Shown piece after piece: positions 22,076 to 31,795 of a stretch of DNA of 64,000 nucleotides. The DNA comes from Fremontodendron californicum. Lineage: Eukaryota > Streptophyta > Magnoliopsida > Malvales > Malvaceae. The stretch is from contig JAULJL010000004.1 in assembly GCA_030761205.1 (NCBI GenBank), positions 22,913,172 through 22,977,171 of the forward strand. The letters are read 5' to 3'. Each line of letters opens with the position of its first letter. Position 1 is the stretch's first letter. The notes under the pieces are model-generated. The model did not search any database. It was not told the origin of the DNA and saw only the letters and a program-made list of their open reading frames with translations. Position numbers and translations under genes: made by a program.

Positions 22076-23014
22076 ATGGAATTAAGCAATCTAACACTTG
22101 AAGAGTTGGTGGCATACATGAACATGGAGAATCAACAAGCCAAGCTCACCTCCCTAGTTCAACAATTGGCCATGGGAGGATGTCAAGGCCATCAAGTGTT
22201 CCAAGACCAACAGTATGATCATTACTCAAACACTTACCATGAGGGATGGTGGGATCATACTAATTATGGCTACTCGAAAAATTACCAAGAAGTAGATCCT
22301 TATGCCAATTACACTCATCCATCTAGCTTCAATCAATCATGGTCTCAAGAACCAGATCTTTTTCAACCACCACATATGACTCAAAACTCAGGTACTTCTT
22401 TAGAAGATCTTGTACATTCTCTTGTTACTGATACTTTGCAATTTCAACAGGAAACAAGGGCAAGCATCCAGAGTTTGGAAAGGCAAATGAGCCTATTGGC
22501 TAGTAGTATGGTGGAATTAGTAGCAGAAAGATCTCTAGCACTCCCTTCCCAAACGGTGATTAACCCAAAGGAGAATGCTACTATTGTGACCTTGAGAAAT
22601 GAGGAACAAGATGAGGATGAGACAAAACCAAAGATGGATTCACTTCTTGAGGATAATGAAGCCAACATTCAAATTGAGAGTACTTTGACACCTCAGGTAG
22701 CATTTAAGGTTCTTATTTCTACTAATGTTCCTTCTCCACTTTTTCCTAGCAGATTTGCAAAGTCCAAGAAGGAGGAACATGAACAACAATTTTTGGAAAC
22801 CTTAAACAGCTTGCTTGTGGATGCCATTAGACAAGTACCAAGATATGCACAATTCTTCAAAGAGCTATACCCCACCAAGAATGATGAAATAATACGTGTG
22901 GGGGAGAAAGCATTGGCTGTTTTGCAAAGAAAACTTCCTCCAAAACGCAAAAATCCGAGAAGTTTCATGTCTAAGCCAAAAGATCCTAAAAAGCCAAGAA
23001 GGGGAATTGGCTAG
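22076..23014 (+). CDS. gag: gag remnant of element C (C-terminal-type gag)
   Basis: 312 residues, uninterrupted. The N-terminal half is Gln/Tyr/His-rich (HYSNTYHEGWWDHTNYGYSK). The C-terminal half has the stretch found after the zinc knuckle in plant Gypsy gag: PSPLFPSRFAKSKKEEHEQQ, then LLVDAIRQVPRYAQFFKELY, comparable with LLDAIKQVPSYAKFLKDMC in A. The capsid core and zinc knuckle themselves are missing, so this is about half a gag. The leader from the primer site (21968) to the ATG is 108 bp, and the LTR promoter would drive it. Its open frame could mean a retained use or simply recent origin. Confidence 0.75.
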   Translation: MELSNLTLEELVAYMNMENQQAKLTSLVQQLAMGGCQGHQVFQDQQYDHYSNTYHEGWWDHTNYGYSKNYQEVDPYANYTHPSSFNQSWSQEPDLFQPPHMTQNSGTSLEDLVHSLVTDTLQFQQETRASIQSLERQMSLLASSMVELVAERSLALPSQTVINPKENATIVTLRNEEQDEDETKPKMDSLLEDNEANIQIESTLTPQVAFKVLISTNVPSPLFPSRFAKSKKEEHEQQFLETLNSLLVDAIRQVPRYAQFFKELYPTKNDEIIRVGEKALAVLQRKLPPKRKNPRSFMSKPKDPKKPRRGIG

Positions 23015-23379
23015 GCTGAAAACAATCAATCAAGTGCTAATTGGGGGAGGCAGCCTAATTAGTGAAAGCATTGCCAAACTGCCATCCTCAGATTTGCTCT
23101 CTTTTTCTTTATCTTTTTCTTATGTTTCTTTGCTAATTGTGTTTAGTGTTTCTAAGTTCATTTAGGCTGCATAAGTTTATTTTGTTTATTAGTTCTTTTC
23201 ACTTACACATGTTTCTTTCATTTGGGATTAATAGCATTACATTAATGACAACGTAAAAATTATGTGTGGGGGAAGAATTTAGGATTTTATTTAAAGTGTT
23301 TTGTTTTTGAGTCTTTTTATGTTGTTTTTCTTTCTGATCCTTGTTTTGAAAATAACTAGATGTAAATATAATTTTTAAT
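23015..23379 (+). other. Non-coding spacer of C between gag remnant and cargo
   Basis: No gene seen. It contains a decayed hairpin plus TGTGTGGGGGAAG (about 23234-23275), the same motif type that precedes the 3' LTR, and AT-rich sequence. Confidence 0.7.
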
Positions 23380-23507
23380 TTTTTTAACCCCGGTTAAATG
23401 GCGGATAACGGTACTCCGTGATTATTTAAGTCGGTTCCATCAGCTACCCACAAAACTGATATTGTATATAAATTTCTCTTTCAATTTCTCTTTCATTTTT
23501 TTTCAGG
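23380..23507 (+). promoter_or_regulatory. Putative promoter/leader of the cargo in C
   Basis: Sequence absent from A: a GC-richer block (CCCCGGTTAAATGGCGGATA...), then TATATAAA at 23465-23472, a CT-rich leader and TTTTTCAGG directly before the ATG at 23508. The layout resembles a core promoter and short leader; TTTTTTTTCAG|G also looks like a 3' splice site. Function is inferred only. Confidence 0.4.
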
Positions 23508-24044
23508 ATGGATGATATTCTCACAAGATTGCAGAAACGATTTCCTCCTTTTCCTCGAAATATTTTACTGAAGCTTTACCAGGTTCGATTTGAAAGATTA
23601 AGAATGCTTATGCACAAAGGGATTCCTGAAGACATACGTTGGATAATTGAAGCCAAGGTACGTGAAGATGAATATCTTCCTGTTTTGCATTTACCAGGTA
23701 CAGGTAAAAGCACATTTGCAAAGAAGCGACGAGCAAAGCGCATGAGTTCAAACTGCCACAAATGTGCACGATGGACGTGTAACGGTAAATGTCGTTCTAT
23801 TGGGATTCCGTCCTCTAATCGAGATGATAAAATTGAATTCATTAAGGATGGACTGAGTAAGGAGAATTTGGGTAATATCCAACTTTCTCTTGAGACGCAT
23901 CCTAGTGGAGACGTACAAAGAGAAATTCTTGATTTATGGCCGCAATTCCAAAGGGAATGGCAACATCTTGGGAATCTGATGTTAAAAGACCCTGTTTGCC
24001 AGCTTGTAAGAAAACTGGATGGGAAGCATATCCTCGACTCATAG
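23508..24044 (+). CDS. Basic cysteine-rich protein, virus NABP-like (free-standing, C copy)
   Basis: 178 residues with its own start and stop. The N-terminus is rich in Leu/Arg (LLKLYQVRFERLRMLMHKG). It is followed by the basic patch AKKRRAKR (71-78) and the finger CHKCARWTCNGKC (83-95; C-x2-C-x4-C-x3-C), then an acidic/amphipathic C-terminal part with QREILDLWPQFQREW. The basic-patch-then-finger plan matches plant RNA-virus nucleic-acid-binding or silencing-suppressor proteins (carla-/vitivirus type); it is not a CCHC retrotransposon knuckle. The string GTGKST looks like a P-loop but nothing else of an ATPase is present. It differs from the A copy at about six residues and three silent sites. 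Identity as a captured viral gene is inferred. Confidence 0.6.
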   Translation: MDDILTRLQKRFPPFPRNILLKLYQVRFERLRMLMHKGIPEDIRWIIEAKVREDEYLPVLHLPGTGKSTFAKKRRAKRMSSNCHKCARWTCNGKCRSIGIPSSNRDDKIEFIKDGLSKENLGNIQLSLETHPSGDVQREILDLWPQFQREWQHLGNLMLKDPVCQLVRKLDGKHILDS

Positions 24045-24413
24045 AAGGCGTTTAAGCCGTTTCTGGACGTGAAACCAGAGGAAGATGTGAGCCACAATCA
24101 CAACTACAATAAATGACTTCTCAGCTTTTGGTTTGATTTGCAATAACTTCATTTTGGTTTAATTTACGTGTTGTTCGATTTGTGTAATTATTCTCTTTTT
24201 TTTATTTGTCTTTTACGGTTGATTTTTCTTCTCTTTTTGATTTTCTTCCTGAAATCACGCAAAAATCTTTTGTTAGGTTAACATTTTCTTCTGACAGGTC
24301 AAATACACTTTCGGCGACATTATTACTCTTGTCTGATTCACTACTCAGTCCTCTATATATTACACCATGTACTCATTCTCTTTCAGGCACTCGAAAAAAA
24401 AAAAAGAAAAAAA
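24045..24413 (+). promoter_or_regulatory. Cargo spacer with TATA-like box before LOG (C)
   Basis: Near-identical to the A spacer. TATATAT at 24354-24360 lies about 55 bp before the LOG ATG. An A-rich tract (24397-24413) directly before the ATG is longer than in A and shifts the upstream frame, arguing that the ATG at 24414 is the true start. Confidence 0.45.
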
Positions 24414-25070
24414 ATGGAAAGTACTTCGTCCCAACGCATTAAAAAAATTTGTGTCTTTGGAGGTGCTTATCCAGGGAAAAATAACATATTCGTTGATGAA
24501 GCCATAAGAGTTGGAGTAATACTTGCCCAACAAAAGATCCAGTTGATTTATGGAGGCGGTAGTACGGGTTTAATGGGAGCAGTCGCTACAGCAGCACACG
24601 CCGGAGGAAGTCCAGTTCTAGGAGTCGTGCCAAAACTATTCACAGATTTTTGTGGACCTACCGTGGGTAAGGAAATACAAGTCTGGAGTATCCCTGAACG
24701 GATAACAATCATGTACCATTCTGCCGATGCATTCATTGCTTTACCAGGAGGTCTGGGTACATTGGAAGAAATAGCTTGCGTGGCTTCTTGGTCATCTTTG
24801 GTCACAAATAAGAAACCCATTGGTTTGCTTAATATTAATGGTTATTTTAGTAATTTGCTTTCATATTTAGATAATGCTGTGGATAATGGATTCATGTTTT
24901 CAGAGGCAAGGAGAACCATAATTTCTGCTACAACCATTGAAGATTTACTTAAAAAGCTCCAAGCTTATGAGTGTTTATCTGCTACGGTTGTTTCGCAAAC
25001 GCTCGGAAAAAGAAAAGAGACATGGACGAGCAAGGAGTGGATTGCACTTTGTCTTTGTGACATTATCTAA
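24414..25070 (+). CDS. LOG-like: LOG-family cytokinin riboside 5'-monophosphate phosphoribohydrolase homologue (C copy)
   Basis: 218 residues. It keeps the canonical glycine loop YGGGSTGLMG (46-55), Arg96 (IPERITIM), the LOG signature PGGLGTLEE (111-119) and KPIGLLNINGY (134-144). The family's activity is hydrolysis of cytokinin nucleotide to free base plus ribose phosphate. It is closer to canonical than the A copy, having Gly at 49 instead of Asp. A one-base indel near 25013 changes the last ~19 residues relative to A; the family core ends before that. Intronless. Between the two copies I count about 12 amino-acid changes and 3 silent ones, so there is no sign of selection on the protein after they separated. 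Cys at 187 replaces Tyr of A. Confidence 0.92.
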   Translation: MESTSSQRIKKICVFGGAYPGKNNIFVDEAIRVGVILAQQKIQLIYGGGSTGLMGAVATAAHAGGSPVLGVVPKLFTDFCGPTVGKEIQVWSIPERITIMYHSADAFIALPGGLGTLEEIACVASWSSLVTNKKPIGLLNINGYFSNLLSYLDNAVDNGFMFSEARRTIISATTIEDLLKKLQAYECLSATVVSQTLGKRKETWTSKEWIALCLCDII

Positions 25071-27058
25071 CATTTTGCTTGTTGTGTCTCAGTTATAATA
25101 AGTGGTTAGCAACCTCTGCAGGTAATATCTCCTAAATTCTACCTTTAAAATTTGACATTGGGGACAATGTCATATTTTAGTAGGGGGTAAGGGACATATT
25201 TTGCTAATTTAAAAAAAAAAAAAAGTTTGTTGTGTTTTAAGCAATTTAGAAGTATTCATTCTGAACAAGGTCTGAGTAAGGGAGACTTGAGACATACCTT
25301 GTCAGTTTGATTTTAATCTTTTTATGTTTACTTGTTAATTTTTGTTTAGTATTTTAGGATTATTTAGGTTGCATGAGTTTGTTTTGTTTTGAGTCTTAGT
25401 TGTTCCTATTCTTATGTTATTAGTTCTTTTCTCCTACACATGATTCTTTCATTTGGGTTAATAGACTTACATTGAGGACAATGTAAGAATTAAGTGTGGG
25501 GGGAATGATTTAGGATTTCTTTTATTTTTGTCCACTATTTTTTTTTATGAGTCTTTATTATTATTATTATTATTTTTTTTTTTAGTGTGTTTTAGTTCCT
25601 TTTTAATACAATGATGAGATATGAATTGCATAAGTCTAAAACAGATTTATTAGTGAGAAGATTTTCATGAGAATTGAGCTTGATGTCAACCTTTTTATGA
25701 GCCAATGTTAATATGATATGTTGATTGAGAAAGAAGCATGTTTAGACTTAATCTGACTTGTATAATCATCCTTGTGAGTTTTTGAGCCTATAATGATTGA
25801 TGCATTATACAAATCAATCTAATTTTTTTCTTGAGTGCTCTTATGATTACATGATTCTCTAGAACTTGCTTTAAACCGTTTGAGACTATATTGATACATG
25901 TGACAACATGAATATGATAGAGGCATTAGGATTATAACCAGAGCCAAACAGCCATCCATTATTAATGTTCTAAGAGAACATCCCCACTAGTGAGCCAATT
26001 TGAGCCTACATTAAATATGCTGTTTTATTGGTAACCACAACTTACACCTAGCCTAAATATACTTATATCCTTACCCTTGTTCTAAAGATGGATTATATAT
26101 TTTGAGACATATTGCAAAAAACAAGGGATATTTTTAGTTGAAAATTTGGGTTAGAAACAAGAAATAAGTGTGGGGGGAAAAGAAAAGAAAAGTCAAGAGA
26201 AAAAGAAATGGAATACTGGCAAATACATTCCTAAGTAAAAAAATATGAATCATCTCTTGAATTTGTGGAAAAAGAAAAAGATGTTACAAAGTTGTTTAGA
26301 ATGAAGAAAAGGCCCAACATGAATATTCGGCCTAGGTGACTATGTACTTGTAAAGAGTTTTGAGAAGTTTCTTTGTATGATCTTATTATGTCTCTAAACT
26401 TTATGAACTCTTTGGAGCCTTTGTGATATCTTTATCCTTTTGTTATTCAACCACATTACAAACCCCTTGGCCCCATTACAACCTTGATTAAAGACCTCTT
26501 GATTCATGAAGTTGTATGATCTAAATAGTGGAGAATAGGTGGACAAGCAAGAATATGGTAGAACTGTTTTCATGAGATTGATTGAGTGTAAACACTTCAC
26601 CACTACTTTAAAGAGTCAAAATCATGAGGGTATATCATGTGAGAAGTTGAGATTAAATTTGAACATGCACTATTTTGATTGAGATATGTTATGTTAATAT
26701 TGGCTTAACTCAAACAATTTACATTCAAGCATGAATTTTTGTGAAATTCTTTAAGCTATTGATTAGTTTATAAGACTTGTTCAAAGATTGTCTCTAATTT
26801 GTATTGAAAGGATTAGGAGTAAATATTTTTAGTATATGTAGTTTATTTATATTTTAGTTTTTCAATGTTTGTGGGTATCGTTCTAGTAAACCCTCACGAG
26901 ACTAAACTCGTCCACTAGGGACACCTAGGGGTTTAAAGGCTTGTGTCACATGCTAAGTGCCACCGTGATTTCCTACGAAAGTGGATTAGATTAGATTTTC
27001 TTATTTTATTTTTATTGAGTCGTTGCTAGGGACTAGCAACAATCTAAGTGTGGGGGTG
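25071..27058 (+). other. 3' non-coding region of C with hairpin/G-tract motifs
   Basis: Cargo sequence ends at about 25140. Then come an 8-bp hairpin TGACATTG/GGGA/CAATGTCA (25153-25172) before TAGGGGGTAAGGG, a 9-bp hairpin CTTACATTG/AGGA/CAATGTAAG (25466-25487) before AAGTGTGGGGGG, another AAGTGTGGGGGG near 26165, and GTTGCTAG/GGA/CTAGCAAC (27022-27040) before AAGTGTGGGGGTG, which abuts the 3' LTR as polypurine tract. No ORF of note. Confidence 0.85.
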
Positions 27059-28864
27059 TGATAACTCGTATAATTATATAGTTTTTAGTTATGTTTTATT
27101 ATTGTTTTGTGTCAAATACGAGTTATTATTGTTTAGTCTAATTGTGTTTATGATCTTTTATATTTTTATGTAATTTGGTGTTTTTCACAAGTTTCTTTGA
27201 GTGATTTCAGATTACTAGAATTAAGGGCAAATCCAGTTCAGTTCCGATACCTTTTTCCATATCAGCTATATCTCGAGTTTCACTAAAGCAATAAGGCTGA
27301 AATTTTAACCGTACAAAGCTAAGAGGCATATCTATCTTTTTCATGTTTTACACTTCTTGAAACGGAGTCGTTTTCCCTAGCGAAATCGACCATCAAGTTG
27401 GCTGATGTGCAATGACGTTTGTGCCGACCTGTTTTCGTATTTTGCCCATATCTTCTTATCCACATCAGCAAATGAGCTGATTTCAACGGCTGTGGATCAG
27501 TAACTGACAGGGGAACAGTTTTCTAGAAGACCATGTGATCAGATCAGGCCTCCAATATTGACAAAATCGACCATCAAGTTGGCTGATCAAAATTGTCATA
27601 CAATATGACGAAAATTGTTAGAAAAATGCACCCACCTATTATACCTACCTTTGAAATTTGTAAAGCTTGTCTCTTGTCATTTAGCCCTCCAAAATGTGTA
27701 TAAATAGAGGGCCTTGGATGATTGTAGAGGATCATATTGTACATTGGTAGGATATTAGCCATTGTAATAAAATTCTCTAAGTTTTCTTCTTCTTTCTTTT
27801 CTCTAGTTTTCTTTTTCTTTATTTTCTTCTTCTTCTTTATTTCTTTTATTTCCTTCTTAGATTCTCTTTAATTTTATGTTTATGTTTACAATGCCTATGC
27901 TAGGCTAAACTTCTATTTGGTTAAGGGTGATTTCAAAGCCCTAGACATGTTTTGTGATTGATTTTCAGATTCTATCTATCATTAATTTTCTATCAAAGTT
28001 GCTTATGTTCTTCTACAAGAATTGTTCATGATGTTGTCTTGATTTATTTAGGTGTACAACTAAATAGATCTTGATAATTATCTATTGCTAGTCTAGGAGT
28101 CTTGATCCGTGTAATTGTCTTGATTTCCTATTCATAAGTGGCAATTTGTGATTAATGATTATGGTCAAGTTTTCAATAATTGCAAAGTGGAACATAACCT
28201 AAGTTGAACAATCCAAGCTTATGTGTTTGTTGCTTAGATCAACCTATCTTTCTCATCATAAAGCTGCCATTAAATTGAATTTAGAGAGCTTATTCTAGGT
28301 TGTTTAATGGTTAGAGATTAAATAGAGAGCTTGTTCTATTTAACGACAAACTAAGGAAAGATTGGGATAACAGAGCTTGTTGTTATCTACGGTTGTTAAC
28401 TTTGATAGTTGGTTGATATTGATAGATCTGAAATTGATTCTTAATGATGTCTAGTGGTGGAGAATGAAACCTTAACCATATTTTTCATATTTGATTCTTC
28501 TTACTTACTTGTTTTCTTACTTTTCTAGTTTGCTTATTTTTAAAGTATATTTATTTTTATTGGCTGGTTATACCGCCTAATTTAGTATATATATTTTTAT
28601 TGGCTGGTTATACCGCCTAATTTAGTATATATATTTTTATTGGCTGGTTATACCGCCTTGCATCTTATTCTTATTATTTACTTTAGTTTAAATCTGGCTT
28701 CAAAAACCCATTTTCTTTTATTGTTTTCTTTGAACGTAAGTTATAAACTAATAACTCATAGATTAAAACCCAATCCCTGAGGACTCGACCCTTGCTAGTC
28801 GTTATACTTACAATTGATCTTTTTAGTGCAAGGTTAAATAAGATACACTCTTTTGGGTGCATCA
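27059..28864 (+). repeat. 3' LTR of C
   Basis: 1806 bp, same ends as the 5' LTR, followed by the TGCAC target duplication (28865-28869). Confidence 0.96.
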
Positions 28865-28984
28865 TGCACCAAGAAGCATTTACATCAATCCAAGCCATAT
28901 ACATTTGCACGATGAAGCATGAGCATCTTGTTAAAGACATTTGCATCTGCATCCTCTCTCAAATCTTTTGGGTATAATTTTCAA

Positions 28985-30050
28985 TACAGTTTAAAAATGA
29001 GCAAGTCTTTGGTGGTGATAGTTGAAGCTTCTAGAGGAGATACCCAGAATTTTACATAGTTTGAAAATGAGAAAGTCTTTGGTGGTGATAGCCGAAGCGT
29101 CTGGAGGAGTTACCCAGAATTTTACAGTTAGCAAACCTTTGGTGGTGATAGCCAAAGCTTCTGGAGGGGATATCCAGAATTTTACAATTTTTAAAAGTGA
29201 ACAAGTCTTCGGTGGTGATAGCTGAAGCCTCTGGTGGAGATATCCAGGGTTTTATAATTTTTGAACAATGAGAAATGTTCTTCTGGAGGAGTTACCCAGA
29301 GTTTTACAGTATTAAAAAATGAGAAAGTCTTTGGTGATGATAGCCGAAGCCTCTGAAGGAGATAGCCAGGGTTTTACAGTTTTAAAAATGAGCAAGTCTT
29401 TGGTGGTGATAGCCAAAGCTTCTGGAGGAGATACCTAGAATTTTATTCAACATCTGCATCAAGAAACATTTGCATCAAATCAAGTCATTTACCTTTGCAT
29501 CAAAGACATTTGCATCTTATTTAACGTCTACATCTGCACCAAGAAGCATTTGCATCCCTTCTCAAAGCTTTCAGGTATAATCTTCAACATGTTTTCAAGA
29601 ACCAATATCCAGGGTTTTATAGTTTTTTTTTTAAAAAAAGAAAGTCTTTGGTGGTGAAAACCAAAGCCTTTGTGGAGATATCCAAAGCTTAAAATTTTTT
29701 GAATAGGGAGAAAGTCTTTGGTAGTGATAGCCGAAGACTCTGTGGAGATATCCAGAGTTTTAAAATTTTTGAAAAGGAAGAAGGTCTTTGGTAGTGATAG
29801 CCGAAGCCTCTGAGGAGATATCCAAGGTTTTATAGTTTAAAAAAAAAAAGAAATTCTTTGGTGAGGACAACCGAAGCCTTTTTGGAGATATCCAGAGTTT
29901 CAATTTTTTTTTTTGAAAAGGTAGAAAGTCTTTGGTGGTGATAGCCAAAGCCTCTGGTGGAGATATTCAGAGTTTTACAGTTTTAAAAATGAGCAAGTCT
30001 TTGGTGGTGATAGCCGAAGCTTCTAGAGGAGATGCCCAAAATTTTAAACA
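28985..30050 (+). repeat. Hairpin tandem array, copy 2
   Basis: Second copy of the array at 16475-17545, with the same order of units and few base changes, as expected from the 3.7-kb duplication. It is followed by the A-rich tract (30190-30280) and the polypurine tract of B. Confidence 0.88.
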
Positions 30051-30368
30051 CAACTGAGAACAAGACAGGTTAAGACCCCAATACAATCGTCAGGTCATTT
30101 CTTTTCTTGCAAATAGAACCCGTTTCCTTAAGACGGGTCAAGCCTTGATTAGTCAGGGAACTCAATTTAAGGACAAAATCTTCAATTTACAACTTTTTTA
30201 AAAAAAAAAAGCAAAAAAAAAAATGAAAAATGGAAAAATGAAAAATGAAAAAAATGAAACAAATGAAAAAAATGAAAACCCTTTTTCCCTTCTTTTCACA
30301 TGTGATTTCACTAACTAGACAAAATTAGTGTTTGTTTATCTTTGCTTGATTCCTAATTCTCAGCAATA

Positions 30369-30384
30369 ACCAAAGAGGGACAGC
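30369..30384 (+). other. Polypurine tract of B
   Basis: ACCAAAGAGGGACAGC lies directly before the LTR start TGTAGACACC at 30385; the equivalent in the first copy is at 17868-17883. Confidence 0.75.
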
Positions 30385-31189
30385 TGTAGACACCTAATTT
30401 TGTCCGGAGCATTAAAACAGGTATGTTTTCTTCCTAAATTGATGTTTCAGAATGCAAAAAGGCTTTTCTCATCCTGCAGGTGGTACTCTAAGACTTAGTC
30501 TAAGAAGGCAAACATAAAAAATCAAACTTGAAAAAGTCCACCCCGAAAAGTCAACTACAAAAAAGTCAACCCATTTTCAAAATCAAGGTTTGAAGTTCAA
30601 TTGAAAAATGGTGAAAGAATTTTGATAATCCGAGGTCTACATTGAAAGATATGGAGTTTGGAAGTTGGGTTATGGGGATTCAGTAGAAAAGAAACCCTAG
30701 TTTGGAAAATTTGGGGAAAAGTGCTTAAACGATCAAATTGGTCAAAATTGAAGGTTCCAAATGAAAGATAAGCACTGACTACGGGAAATGGAGAAGCTAC
30801 TTGGAAGAAAAAATGAAAGAAAAGTCAATCCGGAAGAAAACAAAGAATTAGGGTTTTTGGTGAAATTGAAGAAAATTGCAAAAATGGCCTGATTTGATAA
30901 AACTAAAGCCCCTAATTGATGAGAGTGAGTAACCAAAGATAGCTCAAGGCTCCGTTTGAAGAAACACTGAGAAAAGAGCAGATTGGAGGAAAAACGGAAA
31001 AACGAAGAAATTTCCGACAGTGAAAAAAAGGAAAAATCAAATCGGAAGGGAATTTGATCGTAAATATTGGGCGTTTTTGGACCAACTCCAATTCAATATA
31101 TGACAAAGGCCTAAAAGAAATCTAAAAACCGGACTTGTTTTGAGCAAAACCGGGCTTCGGAGTAAAAAGTGCAAAATTAGAAAATTGAA

Positions 31190-31795
31190 AAATTTGGGAA
31201 AAATAGCAAATGAACTCCAAAAGGTCCAAAAAAATTTGCAGTCTAAAAAAATTTGCAGATCTCATTCTTAAATCATTTCGAAAAGATTGGCGAAAGAAAA
31301 TCTGGATTCGGAGTTCGTTTGCAAAATGGCCAAATCCCGGGTCCCCTATGCAAAAATTCAAGAAGATAAATCTCGAAAAAATACCAAATGAGCTCCAAAA
31401 ATTTTGAAAATTTTCAGATCTTATTCTTAAATTATTTGGAAGAGATTGGCGAAAGAAAATCCAGATTCAGAGTTCGTTTGTAAAATGGCCAAATCGTATG
31501 TAGTAATTCAAGCGGATAAATCTCGAAAAAATACCAAATGAGTTCAACAATTATGAAAACTTCCAGATCATACTTTTAAATTATTTGGAAGAGATTGGTG
31601 AAGAAAAATCTGGATTCGGAGCTCGTTTAAAAGTGGTGAAAGTTCAGGTGCACAAAAGGGCAATTTTGGAAGGAAAAAATCCAAATAAATAGCAAATGGG
31701 CTCAAAAGTTTTTGAAAACTATCAGAATTCAATTTTTTTATTATTTTGGACGTATTGAAAAAATAAAATTTGAATTTGAAGTCCGTTTTCTATTT
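31190..31795 (+). repeat. Four diverged ~150-bp tandem repeats in the B LTR
   Basis: Units share AAATGARCTC, GATCTYATTCTTAAAT, GAGATTGGCGAAAGAAAATC and GAGTTCGTTTG, starting near 31195, 31375, 31525 and 31675; the last is most decayed. They lie in the presumed U3. Confidence 0.75.

Larger units (their letters stand above)
20138..28864 (+). mobile_element. Complete non-autonomous Gypsy element C carrying LOG cargo
   Basis: An 8727-bp element with 1806-bp LTRs (20138-21943, 27059-28864), ends TGATAACTCG...GTGCATCA, and a perfect target duplication TGCAC (20133-20137 and 28865-28869). The interior holds a gag remnant, a TATA-preceded cysteine-rich ORF, a LOG homologue and a long 3' non-coding region. 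No pol sequence is present. LTRs differ at about 18-20 sites by eye (about 1%), so C is older than A. Confidence 0.97.
18037..30537 (+). repeat. 3.7-kb tandem duplication, copy 2 (split by element C)
   Basis: 18037-20137 matches 14341-16345 and 28870-30537 matches 16346-18036; element C is inserted between. C is in this copy only, so it arrived after the duplication. Small differences include an extra ~85-bp block of GCAT repeats just before C. Confidence 0.9.

Noticed and set aside
24206..24442. Separate 78-codon gene upstream of LOG in C
   Set aside because: It is the leader/spacer read in frame until the A-rich tract and is not a separate frame in A.
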